Shown one piece after another: positions 44,570-58,969 of a stretch of DNA of 64,000 nt. The stretch comes from Agelas oroides (taxonomy: Eukaryota > Porifera > Demospongiae > Agelasida > Agelasidae). The notes beneath the pieces were generated by a model that was given only the letters and a program-made list of their open reading frames with translations, had not been told where the DNA came from and searched no databases. The stretch is taken from assembly GCA_949130485.1 (NCBI GenBank), contig OX422188.1, positions 5,623,807 through 5,687,806 on the forward strand. The letters are read 5' to 3'. Each line of letters begins with the position of its first letter. Position 1 is the stretch's first letter. Position numbers and translations under genes: made by a program.

Positions 44570-44741
44570 TCAGTGCTGTGCAGGTCCATATGCCACATTT
44601 TCTCTCAGCTCAATCCTCTGTACAGGCTCATAAGCCACGTTCTCTCTCAGTTCAATCTCTGTCCCACTGGTGATAGGAATCTCACGCTTTGGGTCTGCTT
44701 GCACTTCCTCATACACTGGATCTGTCTGTTGCTGTTGGTGG
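44570..44741 (-). CDS. Exon: tyrosine-motif tail of copy 2
   Basis: The exon completes the split Cys codon of the TM exon and reads CHQQQQTDPVYEEVQADPKR, then a tandem pair IELRENVAYEPVQR / IELRENVAYGPA and a stop. VYEEV, AYEPV and AYGPA are SH2-docking-like. There is no stretch of basic residues directly after the membrane. Unrelated to the copy 1 tail. Confidence 0.8.
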
Positions 44742-47700
44742 CTACATAAAGGGCGGAGCCACTCCCATATGTACATGGAGTCCAGCTCAGTCTGGTAGTT
44801 GGGACATGCTGCATGTGGGCTTGGAATATCTCACTACATGCGTCTTACACATGCTTTGAGTCACCTGAGTCTTATGGTAGCTAAATGACTATAGACTGTC
44901 GCAGCTATTTGACCTTTAACTTGAATCTCTGAGAATCAAACAAGTACTTGAACTATTGTTTTTGTTTACAGAAAGTAGTAGCAATACCAGCAGTTATACT
45001 TTTATGACTTATCTCTTAGGAAGGCAATGGATGCTGCTAGATTCTAGCCTCGTTCCCAGGCCTTCCCCAGCTCCAGTTTTTGATCGCTCCGTTTTTGCAT
45101 ACTGCAAGCGATAAAAAACTGGAGCCGGGGAAGGCCTAGGAATGAGGCTAGCTAGATTCTTCTCTTTAGTTGAACTCTCTTCTTTCTCTTCTACATGTGA
45201 CTGACTTTTTCTCATGATGTCATAGGTAGGATATATGATATGATTGCTAATTAGTTGGGTGTCGATCAATAATTGTTATCTACAAGTTGTGTGACTTATC
45301 TAATTTTGTTAATGTTGTTATGTAGACTCAGAGAGAGAGAGAGAGAGAGAGTGTGTGTGTGTGTGCGTGTGTGTGTGTGTGTGCAGAGGAGGGTTGAGAA
45401 GTAAGGGGGGGGGGAGAGAAATTCTGACTTGAGTCTCTTGAATTTACTACATGAGACTGCTGAGCTCTGTGTATATATCGATTCGCTGAATTTGGTTAAG
45501 ATCACTGGGTCATATATCTACTACTCATTGCTAGCGTTTCACACACTCACCAAAACAATATGCACAGTAGCAACAGTATCAGAACCAGCACAACCCCAAA
45601 GACAGAACCAGCAGCAATTGCTGCTATCACTCCAGGAGAAAGTCCAGTGGCAGTAGTTACAGCAGTGGTGGCAGTGGTGGCAGTAGTTACAGCAGTGGTG
45701 GCAGTGGTGGCAGGGACCACTCGAACAAATGTCACTGCAGCAAATCCTGCAGCCATGTAGTCATTGGTACCACTCTGTAGGGAATGAAGGATAAACATAA
45801 GCAAGCAATCACTTAACGTGGGACCTGGTGTCACTGATGTTTAACAGCCTGAAGTTCCTTATCTCTATAATTACTGTAAAAAGATAGAGGACAAGACACA
45901 CACAAAAAAATCGCACGGTTACCTGCACTGCACTTTCAAGTACTTCAGCTGCTAACACTTGAGCTCCTCCTGCCACTTGTATGTACATCTCAAACTCCAA
46001 CACTCCCTGAGCATTGTTTCTAATGTTGGTGATGATTACATCACTTGGTTGGATCAGGGAAACTTGCCTCCTGAATGTAGGATACCGGGAGTGTGAGCAG
46101 CAGATGGGGAAAGGAAAAAGACAAATATGAAAGAAATACACACCATCATAGCTCAAATGCATAATGCTGCTATGTGCACTTTACCTTGTCCTCACTGTCT
46201 GACGACACATTTCATTGTTCTCAGCACAGTATCTGTTGATAACTGCTGCAGTTGTGTTTCTCATTGCTTCTTGCGCAACTTCAGTAAACTGCCAAGAATA
46301 CAAATAGTCTTCTGAATGTACAAATGCTAAGTGTAAAATGAATTTGACCCTTTTCACTGTGAAAACCTTTAATTTATAGGCAGCAAGGAAATGTAATACA
46401 TATAGTTCAACTAGCCTCGTTTCTAGGCTCTCCCGCTCCAGAACGCGAACATTGAAGTTATGCAGGCGGAGAGCAGAGGAGGTTGGAGACGGTTGAACTT
46501 TACTAATTAAAATGGCTAAGGTCACACTAATTGATTTTTTGTATCTCAACAGACTAGCTCTCTCGACTTTTTTACTGAGGTGGGCCCCAGTTTTCAAATC
46601 AAGATTCAAGGCTGGGACAGTTAAAAGTTAAAAAGCTTTCTACCTTGCAACATCCAAGATCCATTAGTGACGACCTCAGTTGTTTTAATTAGCAAAGGTC
46701 AACCATGTCCTACCTCCTCTGGGCGGAGAGAGCCTGATATTTTTTCTCATGTGAGCAGCGTCAATAGTAGACAGGGGGTAAAAAAAGACCTTAATTTTGC
46801 ATGGGCATACCCAAAGACTCAAAACAGCGAAAAGAGCGAAGGCAGTGGGTGACTTACTTCACATATATAGCTAGCGAGGGGCAAATATCCTACATACTGA
46901 ACATTGAGTGTACAGTTGGATGAACAGCGTGTAAAACGTTGCCTTTTCTGAAAATTCTGTCCCTTTCATCATCATCACGTGAGAAAAGATACCAGGCTCT
47001 CCCCGCGTATTCGTGTTTCAGTGCGGGGGAGCCTGGGAACAAGGCTATAAACACAACTAGACCAGTGTTTGACTACCATTAAGTCTACAATAGCAGTATT
47101 CATGATTGTTCTTACATTCTCTGCAGTGTATTGAGGTAGGGTGACCTTCAGTGCGTTATTGAGAGCAATTTGTGTGGGTGTGACTGGGGGGGTAGAGGTG
47201 GGTGCAGCTGTGGCTGGACACAGTATGTGGATGAAAGAAGATGGTCATGGTTTTGAAACTACAATGAAGTATATAAGCCATTAAGAAGAGTTTCAGTCTA
47301 GGTTTACATAACTATTGATACCTGGACAATATTGCAATGATTACAATTAATGACCCTTCAAACTGAGTGCTTTGTATCCATGTATTGAAGTTATAATGCA
47401 TAACCACTAGGGGAATGTAGAACATTGTGGGGCAAGTGTGCATGAGCGAGTGATGCATTGAGTTGGCAAGTTAAGAGACTGCCTCATGCTGACCTTTTTT
47501 TTGTGAACACAGAACTTGGTTTCTCATGCATAGTCCTTACTTTCTAGACAATCTTGAAACACAGTGACTAACCAGGATATCTGCCACCTTCTGTGTTCTG
47601 TAAGTACCATATCATAGTTTGTTTACGCAACTGCTTGCCCTCGTACAGTAGATGCTTACGCTCCAGCTTTCCCTCTTCGTAATTACGTCTTCACTCACGC

Positions 47701-50700
47701 TGAAACACTCATATATTCTTTCTGTCGTACATATGCCATATGTCTTAATCATGTCTTAATGCTGCATTCGGACAAAAGTAAAATTTTCAATCAGCAAGTT
47801 GCAACATGCTAAGTGAAAATTCGTACTTTTGCTCAGTCATGCTTGCCCCAATTAGGCTTAAGGACAAAAGATGATAGGCCGAGTCCATGATTGCTACACT
47901 CATAGTACATAATACTATGTGGTCAAGATGATGATGTTTAAAATGCGAGATCACTCCAGTGCACTCTTATGAATACAATTAAGTCTGCAAATCTAGGGAA
48001 ATTTGAGACCAGGTTGGATAAATCTTGTATACCAGGATAGCACAAAGCTGCAGGACATCTTACCAGAACAGTCACTCCCGGTGAACCCAGTGGGACAATC
48101 ACATATCTCTGTGCTAGTATTGAAAGTTCCACCATTTAGACACATCAGTTCTGCACACGAATAACATTCATGTTAACACAACAATCATAATGTGTACTAG
48201 GTACTGTGCACAGTGCAAATGGACTGAACACACATCAAACTATTGCCACAATATAGAGATGTATATAGGTTGAAGTTGTAGAACTTAAACTTACGACAGA
48301 GAGGTGCAGTTCCAGACCACATTTCATCTACCTGGCAGGTACGTGTCATGTTTCCAACCAGTAAATATCGATTGTTACAGTTATAAGTGGCCACTTGGTC
48401 CAAAGTTGTTCCCTGGGGAGTATCCACTGTACCATTGCCTGGATTGGTGAGTGCACCACAGTCAATAACTGAACGATTCTGGAAGAGAAGTCAACATTTT
48501 AACAAGCCAGTCATAAAGTTTTAGTGTGTTACTAGACTCTGACATGCTACTTTGTTGCAACTCATTAACCTTGTGTGCACTCATTCACAACTGTGTGCAC
48601 TCAAAGCACTCAAAACTAGCATGAACTGATACATGGGTTCAAATGCATGTTCCACACAAGTTGTTGGCACATTAATTTACTGATGTAAGCTAAAGGACAA
48701 ATATCCTACATGCAAAGCATATTGCAATAACATGCATTTCCAAAATTGCAGATCAATTTCCTAGCTTTACTGACTAGCTAGTAGTACATACATCAAGTAA
48801 TGTGAATTTGTTTGCTAACTTAGATTGCATGCAGCCTGTGTTGTTTCTTGTAGTTGCTTAATTATGCCATTCTCACATAATATTAAAGGTACGTATTTGG
48901 AACACTTGAGCGTACCTCATTTTGACTTCAATTATGCTGGGATCTAGTTTTTGAAAATTCATCCAAAGGTATGCTCAGCAACTCTGAACAAATTTGTGAC
49001 TCTAACCACACCTACTCGTTAGTGAGCTTTCGGTAGTCAAGGCTTGCAACAAACAAATGGTTTGTTCAGAACAAAAACTGCTTACAGTACTAGAAATGGA
49101 GCCTCTACAAGGTGAAAGAGACATTTTCTAAGCCCATTGGGGAAAGACATGTTTCACCCAACAATGATCAAGGCCTTTCTACAGCCCGCCACAACAGCTG
49201 CCATGTGCATAGCTTCCCATGCATGCCTAAATTAGCCTGCCTCTCCTATGTTCCTCAATTTCTGTATATACCTCCAAAGTGCATTGCACCACCCGTGAGG
49301 TCAAAGTAAGATGATGCTTATAAGCGTCAAGAATAAGACTTAGGAGCTAGTAGAGGAATTGCAAAAGCAGTTTTATCGTTGTCACAGGGGTGTATGGGCC
49401 TACAGCTCAGTAGATTTTGCAAACTCTACACATTGACTCATTGACTTGTTTCATATCAACATGGAGATCTTTATGTACCGTCATTATTCAAATAGAACGG
49501 TAGGAAATTAAATAATTTCAAATCTGGCTTCTGCTAGATTAGATTCACAAAACTACCAGGAACACAATTTCTTCTGTTGGATTAGATCTACCGCTGTAAT
49601 GGAAGCACATTTTCCAAGAAAAACACTAGCCACGTGCGAGGCCTCTTTGTCCCAGGGAGTGTTGCTTGCAGTACTAAATTACCATAGGCATTCCCAGTAG
49701 TGTATAGGCTCCAGAAACTTCAATCGTCTGAGCATCCCGTTCTGTCTGCCAGCGATTATTCTCCGTACTTGTTTTGATAAGAACACGGTCTGGGTGCACT
49801 ACAACGCCTCTGCAGTGACTTCACAAGCGTTGCTTTGATAAGAACGCTTCCTGGTGCACTAAACAGACCCGTTCTGACCGTGACTTCGCCGTGTTTTGTT
49901 TTGCTAAGAACGCTTCGTGGTGTCTGCTACTACGCGCGCTCTTCCGCTAAATTGGATTTACTCGAAAATAATTTGTGCAGCTACCTTCCGAATAATTGGA
50001 TTAACAAAAGTCGCAAAAATAGAATTTCTTCCGCCAGATTGGATCTACCATTCTATTAGAATAATGACGGTATCAACACCATTAAGTTATGATTGGTAAT
50101 GCTAATATAACATCTACTTACAAGTATTGGGCCTGCAACAGGATAGAAATATGTCAAGCGTTGCTGCACAGTAACAAACCTGAAAGATGAGACACACAGC
50201 ATACATGCAAACTGGTAAACTAATTAGCTCATCAATGTAGTCAATAGATTGTTGATTGAATATGGATGAGTGAACGTGACGTAAGCATGCTACCAATGAG
50301 ACACAAATCTGCTACGTACCTCCAAATCTTCTCATAATTATGACCGTTTTCCTAAGTTAGATCATGACCATAAGGTTGTGTGGGCCCACTGACCTTCTTT
50401 TTTGGTTCGCAAAATGTGTTACAGTTTGACCGTGACTTTTTTTTACAAGCACGCATGATTAATAAATACTTACCAAAACTGAATCTGTTCTGGCAGTTGT
50501 AGGTACTCTTCAGATGAGCTGGGACGGGACGGAGCTTCCCAGTACAGGTCAAGAGACATGAGGTTATCAGGTAAATTCTGTGTAGCTGCATTCTGTTTAA
50601 ATGTGCATGTGTTTGTATTGTGTGTACGTACATGTACATGTTGGCATGTTTTGTGTGTGTGTGTATGTGTGTGGAGTATGTATGTGTACTTTAATATCAT

Positions 50701-51307
50701 GCAAAGACCTATACTCAAGTGTTGGTTAGTTTCATGATTATTATTCCGTTGTTCCGTTTGTGTTTTGTTCCCCACTACTATAGTATCTTACATCAAAGGG
50801 TCCTTCAGAGGAAGTCAGACTCCGATTGCATTCAACTGTGTGGTATGTGTCCATCTGGGTGACCCATGTCCCCCAGATGGTGCTCCCTGTGTCAAAGTCT
50901 TCAGTACTATTTCTTGCTTCTACCATGAAGCCCTCAAATGTAGAAGTTGAAGTGGAATTTAATTGCACTGCAGGGAGAAAAGGGACATGGATGAACAAAG
51001 AGAATACAAACACACTATATACAGTCTACTCACAATGGTATGTTTGTCCAAACTGATAGGTTGTGTCCATGTCCATAGGAGTCAATGTATTCAATCTGCT
51101 ACTTTCTGCATTCACTGTTCCCACCACTCTCAGCTCATATGGACATGCGTTGCCACATTCCATGGGAGACACAACATCCCCATCAAAATTGGTATGCATC
51201 ACCAGCATGTTGTAGCAGGACTCTGATCTTGCTCCATCTCGGTAGCTCAGAGAGAGGGGTAGGTAGGTGAGGGTGAGAGAGGCCAGGAAGAGCACACTGA
51301 AGGGCAT
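44570..51307 (-). CDS. Reeler-sushi-EGF-SEA-like receptor, copy 2 (complete)
   Basis: Eleven exons on the minus strand: 51034-51307, 50792-50967, 50474-50577, 50122-50179 (signal peptide and Reeler), 48295-48478 (CCP), 48064-48150 (EGF-like), 47116-47213, 46185-46288, 45923-46070 (SEA-like), 45551-45774 (stalk, TM), 44570-44741 (tail). All splice sites are AG/GT and the lengths sum to exactly 542 codons plus stop, so the model is strongly supported. It has a single CCP and EGF where copy 1 has five and six. The tail carries three tyrosine motifs in a repeated IELRENVAY unit. A type I surface receptor of unknown ligand, perhaps in adhesion or recognition. Confidence 0.88.
45045..45150. mobile_element. 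Fold-back Mutator-like MITE (copy 2 orthologue of 25792-25911)
   Basis: Same ends and the same gctagattc 9-bp TSD. It is 14 bp shorter in the loop than the copy 1 insertion. Confidence 0.88.
45551..45774 (-). CDS. Exon: stalk and transmembrane helix (copy 2)
   Basis: Encodes the same protein as the copy 1 TM exon, including the Ala/Thr repeat and helix. Phase 0 at the start and 2 at the end. Confidence 0.88.
45923..47213 (-). CDS. SEA-like module (three exons, copy 2)
   Basis: Exons 47116-47213, 46185-46288 and 45923-46070. Differs from copy 1 by a few residues (FTEVAQEAMRNTTAAVINRY against FTEGPQEAMRNTTATVINRY). The RTRR furin-type site across the second junction is kept. Confidence 0.55.
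46412..47047. mobile_element. Mutator-like MITE (uninterrupted copy)
   Basis: Orthologue of 27187-28451 without the nested 625-bp element. The right flank has diverged, so the 9-bp TSD is visible only on the left. Confidence 0.8.
48064..48478 (-). CDS. Single sushi and EGF-like exons (copy 2)
   Basis: 48295-48478 encodes one CCP with all four cysteines and starts in phase 0 after ttccag, joining the Reeler. 48064-48150 encodes the four-cysteine EGF-like module. The flanks correspond to CCP1 on one side and EGF6 of copy 1 on the other. Confidence 0.88.
48479..50121. other. Intron between Reeler and sushi exons (copy 2)
   Basis: Nearly identical to 33067-34709. Nothing recognised inside. Confidence 0.6.
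50122..51307 (-). CDS. Reeler domain with signal peptide (four exons, copy 2)
   Basis: Protein sequence is the same as copy 1 for all four exons. The surrounding introns differ at only a handful of positions (for example aacagta/aacggta at 34077/49489), so this part was duplicated or converted much more recently than the 3' half. Confidence 0.78.
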
Positions 51308-51852
<545 letters not shown>

Positions 51853-52206
51853 AGGTTTGTGGGGAGGTGGGGGCATACCTCTAAATTAACCCATTAACCA
51901 TTCTCCAATAGTAGGCTATGGATACCTTCCATATTTCAGCTTCTGCTTGGAGCTAGCACTGGAACTTGAGTTCACCTTCCTCTATTTCACCTCAAAACAT
52001 CTAAAGTCTCTTTATTCCAATGCAATGCAAGAGTTCTAAGCATTCAGACTGAGAAAACCACACAGCATGGGCTCTCTCCTGATGGAAAGAATTTTCCGAG
52101 TTCTGATGACACATACTGAGTGGCTGCTGGGTGTGCGACTGAGGCATTTCAGTCCCGCCTGTAATGTACACATATATAGAGGATTGTGATGGGCGCTGGT
52201 TATCCA

Positions 52207-52278
52207 GTTGTCATAGCTCAGTGGCAGAGCACTGACTGCACAAGCCAGGGTGTCCTGGGTTCGATTCCCGGCAACTGC
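52207..52278 (+). tRNA. tRNA-Cys-like sequence (second copy)
   Basis: Identical to 36787-36858, carried along by the segmental duplication. The same pairing defects make a functional tRNA unlikely. Confidence 0.35.
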
Positions 52279-53654
52279 CGGCCTTTTCACTTTTCTCTAT
52301 TTTCGCCTCTAAATTCTCTTTAGCTACACCCACTCAATAGTGAACTTTCAATGGTCAGGGCTTTGCGACCAGCAAATGCCCCTCCTAACTGAAAACTGCC
52401 TATAGTTCTAGAAATGTTGCTTCTACAAGGGGAAAGGAGTGGTTTCTATGCATGCCTGTTTGTGCTAACAAAGTGAGAAATTGTCCAGCCAGTGCCAACC
52501 AAGGCCATTTTACAGCCATTCAAGATGTGCAGGGCACCCCGTGCTGAACACCCACACACATCCCTTTTTGCTAGCGTAAAACCTATCTTCAAGACGGATT
52601 GTGATAACATGCGGCCAAAGTCAGACAACACTAAATGGCATCATCAGTGGTTAAATGGTTAAGCTACTATACTCTGTGCTTGCTAGTAGGCTTACCTGGT
52701 ATTTCTTTTGTTTTCATAGCCTAATTGTGCTTGGAGTAATTTGTATAGTCAAACATCCATACTATTCGGGGGAGGCAGACGCTCACTTGAGTGGAATGTG
52801 ACTGTACTCTATTCAGATTACTCAAGCGTTAGAGTCTAATTATAAACAGTAGCTAGCTAGCTAACTCTATATGAAATTTGATAGTGGTAATTTGTACATG
52901 CAGCATGCAGTTAGGCCTGATGAAGGTTGCTATCTATCTATCTATAAATAAAAATATTTATACATCGTCATATGACACGTGGATACATGTAGTTATGTCC
53001 AACAGCAACTGTCAAGTACACTATATAGCTGTATAAACCTTGCCTAGCATCATAGTATAAACAGCACTGGATTGACCCAAGTACAATCTCAGATTCTCCT
53101 TTGGTTACAGAATATCACTTTATATCACTTTTGGTCTGAGGAAGCAGCATAAGTTGAATATACTTCAGCTCAGCACATCACGACAAGGCCATGCAACTCA
53201 CATGAGACAGAAAAATCACCTTTCAATGACTTGATCACCTTCAAATGATCTTGAAACAACATTATTGGAGAAATGGGTGCCAGTTTCCACATTCTGCGTC
53301 ATTTTGGCAGGCTTATTACTGTTAGTTACCCAATACAAGTTCCCACTACATTACTAAAGAGGAGTCAGATAACACATAATTATGGTTAATGGTTGACGGT
53401 TGTGAGTAATAGTTTGTTTTCCATGACTGACACCTATATTATGTTAACGCCAACGGAGCGTCAGCAGTGCTTTATGCTATTGGCACACGTTGAAGCGGTG
53501 GTACGCCGTAAATCGGGGAAGCCAAACGATCCCCGCCTGTGAATTACACAGTCATCAAAGAACCGTCTAAGTTAAACCTTTACAAACTGGAACTAAATTC
53601 AATACACTCACTTGCTCCAAAGGAGTAGCTACTGTAGCTGGCTGTGACAACTTC

Positions 53655-53733
53655 TAGTGTCCCCAGACCCTCCGCGCCACGCCTCTCCAATTTTCCGACG
53701 GGGCGTGGCGCGGAGGGTCTGGGGACGAGACTA
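53655..53733. mobile_element. Fold-back MITE, TAGTCTCGTCCCCAGACC relative
   Basis: 79 bp that is almost one perfect hairpin: ccccagaccctccgcgccac / gtggcgcggagggtctgggg. Ends resemble the Mutator-like family. It is absent from the homologous site near 38440, so it was inserted after the units separated. The TSD is unclear. Confidence 0.7.
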
Positions 53734-53899
53734 GTTTACTTCAGCGTTCCGGTGTCTGACTCCTTGGTGCCCCCGTGCAAAATTTCTGCGGTACCCGCGC
53801 AAATAAGTGCCCAGACCCCCTTCGACAAAAATCGAAGGGGTCTGAGCGTGAGACTAACCTAGCAAATCAAAACAGCAAAACTCACTTCTCAAGCAAATC

Positions 53900-54370
53900 T
53901 CGGTGGCCTATCAATTGACTTAAAATAGAGGAAAATTCCATGGGTGTCTCATGGGACTGATTTAAGTCACCAGAATCCATGGGACACCCATGGGAACGTT
54001 TTAAGTCACTACGGCCTAGATGACTTAAGTTGCCTAGTGTGCTGTGATATATACTACTCTATCCTACTTCTCTTGGGACCACTGTAACTAAAGAGTACGC
54101 CCCTGATCATCAGAGAACGTCCCTACTGATTACCAACTCTGGCAAGATAGTCCCATGAGTAATACTCCCCACACTATTTCATGGGACTATATTAAGTAAA
54201 AGTATGCCCCTGTCATCTCACATTATCAGAGTAAGTCCCTGCCAATTATCAAGTCGCTGGCAGCTGGTGGTCCCATGAGTAATACACTCCACTGGTGGGA
54301 CAATTTTAAGTCAAGTTATTGAATTTGAGGCACATGCTTCTGTCATTCTACCTCATCAAAGTAAGTCCCT
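53900..54370. repeat. Degenerate ttaagtca tandem repeat
   Basis: Counterpart of 39160-39640 with several deletions. Confidence 0.55.
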
Positions 54371-54654
54371 GTCAGTTACCAAGTTACTTGCATCATTGAC
54401 TATATATGTTGCAACGCAGCAGCCCTGCATTAAGAATACTGTAATACCGTGCAGTCCCACTTCCAGAGTTTCGTTGCACTGTATACCGCAGTATTGTAGT
54501 ACTGCAGTCCTGCTTCCAGAGCAATGCAGTGTTAAAGCTCCACATCCAGAGAACTGTCATACATGTACAGTAACTTTAGACTATTGCAGTGCTAGAGCCC
54601 CACCTCCATGCAGAGTACTGTGAATAGCAAAATTTATAGTACCTCTAGAGAAAT

Positions 54655-54990
54655 GGACTGCTACAGGCCTACAGCCCCACCCCCACAGTATTGTACCACC
54701 TTTACAGTACCTTAATGAACAATGCACTGCTATAGGCCTACAGCCCCACCTCCACAGTAGGCACTGCTACAGGCCTACAGCCCCACCTCCACAGTAGGCA
54801 CTGCTACAGGCCTACAGCCCCACCTCCACAGTACTGTACCACCTTTACAGTGCCTTAATGAACAATGGCACTGCTACAGGCCTACAGCCCCACCTCCATG
54901 GTATTGTACCACCTTTGCAGTACCTTAACGAGCAATGGCACTGCTACAGGCCTACAGCCCCACCTCCATGGTATTGCAGTTCTGATATAG
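54655..54990. repeat. Nested tandem repeat, tacaggcctacagccccacc units
   Basis: Counterpart of 39890-40280 with different unit number and more ctccac variants. It evolves faster than its surroundings. Confidence 0.85.
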
Positions 54991-56255
54991 AGGATATACA
55001 GCTTCGCCTCCAGTGTACTAAAGCACAGTCCAAGAAATTGCTCATAAAATCACATTAGTGAAATCTGGGAAGCATGACATGTAAGGAACATAAAGTAGCC
55101 TTGCAATTATCAAAGGTCTTCAACTAAATTAGGCACAGTTCTTAAACAATATGTGTTACTCGTCAGATGCTAATAACTGGGCTCAGTGGTGGATGAGGTT
55201 CAATCACCTTGCTGTGATATATTCCACCAAAGTATATATGGGATAAATTATCTTTGACTATATACAAATGCTGTAAAGGGGTACTTTTAGTTGTAGTTAA
55301 CTACCATTTTTGGGTGAGTGGTTTAGTTGTAGTTTTTAATTAGGTAATTGACTAAGGCAGCATCAATTTTAGTTTTAGTTTTAATTACTAAAAGATTTCA
55401 TCCCTTACTAAGATGCATGATTAACTAAAACAACACTGGGCAAAGGTAACATCTTACTAAGCTTTATCCTCACACTCTGTAATGTACAGTCGCTACAGTA
55501 TATTTTTTACTGTGTGTTTAAAAACCACTGGGAATTAATGTGTCCTTACCCGCCTGGTACAAAGTATCATACTCAAGTTGATCATTTCAATGTCTTTGTT
55601 ATGAAATTTTACTTTCACAAAGTGCTTACAGTTGCTTTCTTTAGTATGCTGTTCCGGAGGCTGAGGCTGAGTCGAAAATTGATCAAACAGAATCAGAAGG
55701 AGATGAGTAGGAAAGGCATGGAGATGGAGTTGCTCCTCACCGAGTGCCTGCTATCCCTAAGAAAGGTATTTATAAGCCCCAAAATTGCACTCATGGATTT
55801 GTAATTACCAAGTTTGTTTTTCGTGCAATGGCAAGTAATTAGAGAGAGCCTCACCACTCTCTGCCCTGACCAATAGCGCGAGTTAGCCTTGTGTTTTAGC
55901 TTCTCGGGCTGAATATTAGTGTTGCTTACGTAGCCCACTTGCAATCCTCTTGTCCTTCCAAGCGTGCCCATGCAGTGTTTGTATGAACAACTTTGATTCA
56001 CTCTCTGCTCGTGGGGTAGGCCTCACAGCACTACTAGCAGCAGCCCTTAGGATTGTATTCCAGCAGCTGCTCATAAAATCGCATACTAAACAGATCCTCT
56101 AAAGCATACACTGATGGAGTGTATATCATGGACTGCACTTACATAAACATGCATCTTTACAACATGTATACATGCACACACAACACAAACACATGCAACA
56201 CTTAAACACAATGCAGCTACACAGAATTCATTCATAATGTTCTACATAACTATAC

Positions 56256-57020
56256 TTCAAAAGGTCCTTCATTGGAGTCCAAACTTCGATTGCACTCAAC
56301 TGCATGGTACAGGAAGTCATTTAGACCATACCCAGACCTCACTTGGTTTGGATGAGTACTCTCGTGTGTCTCAACCATCAAATGTAGCAGTTGTAGCAGA
56401 AATTATTATTGCACTATAGAGATATTATTAAACACATGCCAAAAAATAGGCGCAAAGAGAGTACATATACATTATAGACTAAAAGGTGCTAGCTACATAC
56501 ATAAACTCCTCAAGTTCACACAATTGAAAACCTGGAACATGTAAAGAAGCATTCCTAATCTCCCTGATTAGACTAGCCAGAGCATTATCAGAGTTACAAT
56601 ACACCTTAACATGCCTGAAACCAAAACAACAAAAGGACCAGGGAAAAGATGCAGCAACAGAAAATACATATAATTTTATTAATATGAACAAACAGAATGA
56701 CAGGAACAAACACACCACAGAATACAGAGAGGAATTAAAGAACATACTTTTACTCCATACAGTCTAATTACAATGATGTGTTTTCCACACCAATAGGTTG
56801 TTTCCAATGGGGCCAAACGATAGTCTGCAGGCACCAAAAGAATTTTAGAATTGTGACTTCATGGAGTAGTTTGCACTATGTTTATTAGGGTAGACTTGTT
56901 CCCAGGCTCCTCTTGGGAATGAGGCTACTTTATGTTACAACAAATGACTTACCTTGTCGTGATCATAATAGAAGTGTTTGGTAGGTGTTCTGACTGATGA
57001 CATCAAGGCATGGAATCTTG
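56256..57020 (-). pseudogene. Relic of a Reeler-type gene (second copy)
   Basis: 56256-56413 repeats the exon-2-like relic with the same early stop, and 56772-56824 the exon-1-like relic, here with a one-base deletion (ttttcc against tttttcc) that breaks its frame. The small inversion at about 56045-56230 places the adjacent acgcacacaacacaaacaca-like block in reverse orientation relative to 41640-41830. Confidence 0.65.
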
Positions 57021-57737
57021 GATCATGGTAACCGATTAAGGGAGTGGAGACATGTGCAAAGGTCTATACAGCTAGCTAGCTATATATGTGCACTTGTAAT
57101 TAATGTACTCTGGAAGAAATGAAATACCACATGAATACATCATGTTACCTTATTTTAGAGAGTTCAAAATGACTTACATAATCCGAGAGTTTACTCCTTT
57201 CCTGTTGGCATCCACATCTACGTGAAGTGGTCTGTCAGGACCCTTAAAACAGTGGTTGAAACTTTGAAGATAAGCTCAGACTAAATTAATTTTTAAGGGT
57301 TAACTGCAGTGGCACATGAGAAGTACTGGTGCATGAGGTATGAAGTGCATAAGTGAGCGGGATCGATCATCCTTAGCCATTAATGCTCTAATTGTAGTAT
57401 AAGTGATTTCAGTAGATGATGGGTCCATGAAGAGCACAGAGTGAAGTATTCACCAGAGCTAGTGTAGAAGTATATAACCACTAATACCAGGCACTTCTCT
57501 GTGATTTACAAGTACTAGGGTACAAGACTATAGGCTACCAATGTATGCTTCCACTGGACATAGACAGTATAAGATTTAGTGGGGAATCTTCAGGTACTAG
57601 AATCTGATTCATTTAGGATACACAAATGTATCATAGGTCACATTGAGTGGATAATTCAATGTATTATGCCCTTCAGTTTGCAATTTCTAACAAGATCCAG
57701 TCAGCACACAGGATGTTAAAAGGTTCAGAACAAAAAT

Positions 57738-58530
57738 GTGTGTAAATTACACCCTATAATAGTATGCGTCCCTTCTGGCTGCAGTTCACAAACTGATCTT
57801 GATGTTGCACAGGCAACCATGCATGGTCAGTCTCTGTCACCACATCCTGGAGCTAACTACTGGGTGCATGTACCTAATACTATTGAAATGCTCCAGTTAT
57901 TTAGCAGCTCTATAGCCCTCCAGTATAGGCCCAGCTGTCCCCCCAAAAGGAGAGCTGTTGCTTACAATAAATAGGTTGTGACCACAAGTCTTGCATACTG
58001 ATTATACTGTAGGATTGAAAGGGTGTTGTCAAGAATTCATAACAGTAAGAGCACTAAACTTCATGTTAATTACCCTACACAACTAGATTGGGCTAGTGCT
58101 AACAATGACAGTCTGAATCCTCATCATGTCATGCTCATTACTCAGGCACATGTCAACAGCCCATCACGGCATGTACAAATTAACTTCAATACATTGATGA
58201 TAGCTGGGCAGATATGTTTTACTCTCAGACAACTGACCATTGTGTGGTTTGGAAATGAGACTAAAGTAAATAACATTTTGGTCAGAATGTGTTCACGGTG
58301 AGTGTAGCAGTATTATTGCATCTGCATGACCATCTAGACCAAGCAAAGAAATGCTGCCAAATTACTGACAGTGTACCCACCATGCACTACAGCGAGGCTT
58401 GATATTGTGGGTGGACAAACAGTGTCTGTAGCACTTGATTTAGCTGAAATTACCCATACTGTCTGGTTTACAAGGTACCTCAACTTTGAAGGGAGTCGTC
58501 ACAGTTGCTGGCATTGCAGTTATTTGGATT
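57738..58530 (+). other. Exon-like plus-strand stretches (second copy)
   Basis: Exact repeat of 43332-44130. Identity is due to the duplication and says nothing about selection. Confidence 0.25.
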
Positions 58531-58969
58531 TGTAAATCAGCAATACTAAGTTGACTAGCCTTGTTCCCATGCTTCTCCATACCATTAATTTTCTGAATGC
58601 AGCAGCATGATTTCAATAAGAGAATTTCAAATAGCTTTGTGCCCATACAGGCTCCTGAATTTGAAGAGTATAAAAATCACAAATTCCATTCTCTACTTGC
58701 TGAGAGTGATAATCAATCAACAGGTAAATAGTTTTAATGCACATACATTGTTCTATAAGAGTGCACACAAAAACTCTATATAAATTGTGAAGAATGTGCA
58801 TTTGCACCTATGAAGTTTTTTTTTGTTTTTTTTTGTTTTTTGTGGGGGGGGGGGGGGGGGGTGCATTTACTTAAACAATTAATTGTTCTGAGAACACCTT
58901 CATTGTGTTATAAATGGACGGAAATACTAAAAGGAAAACCAGTTATGAACAGCAAGGTGGGAAGTCAAA

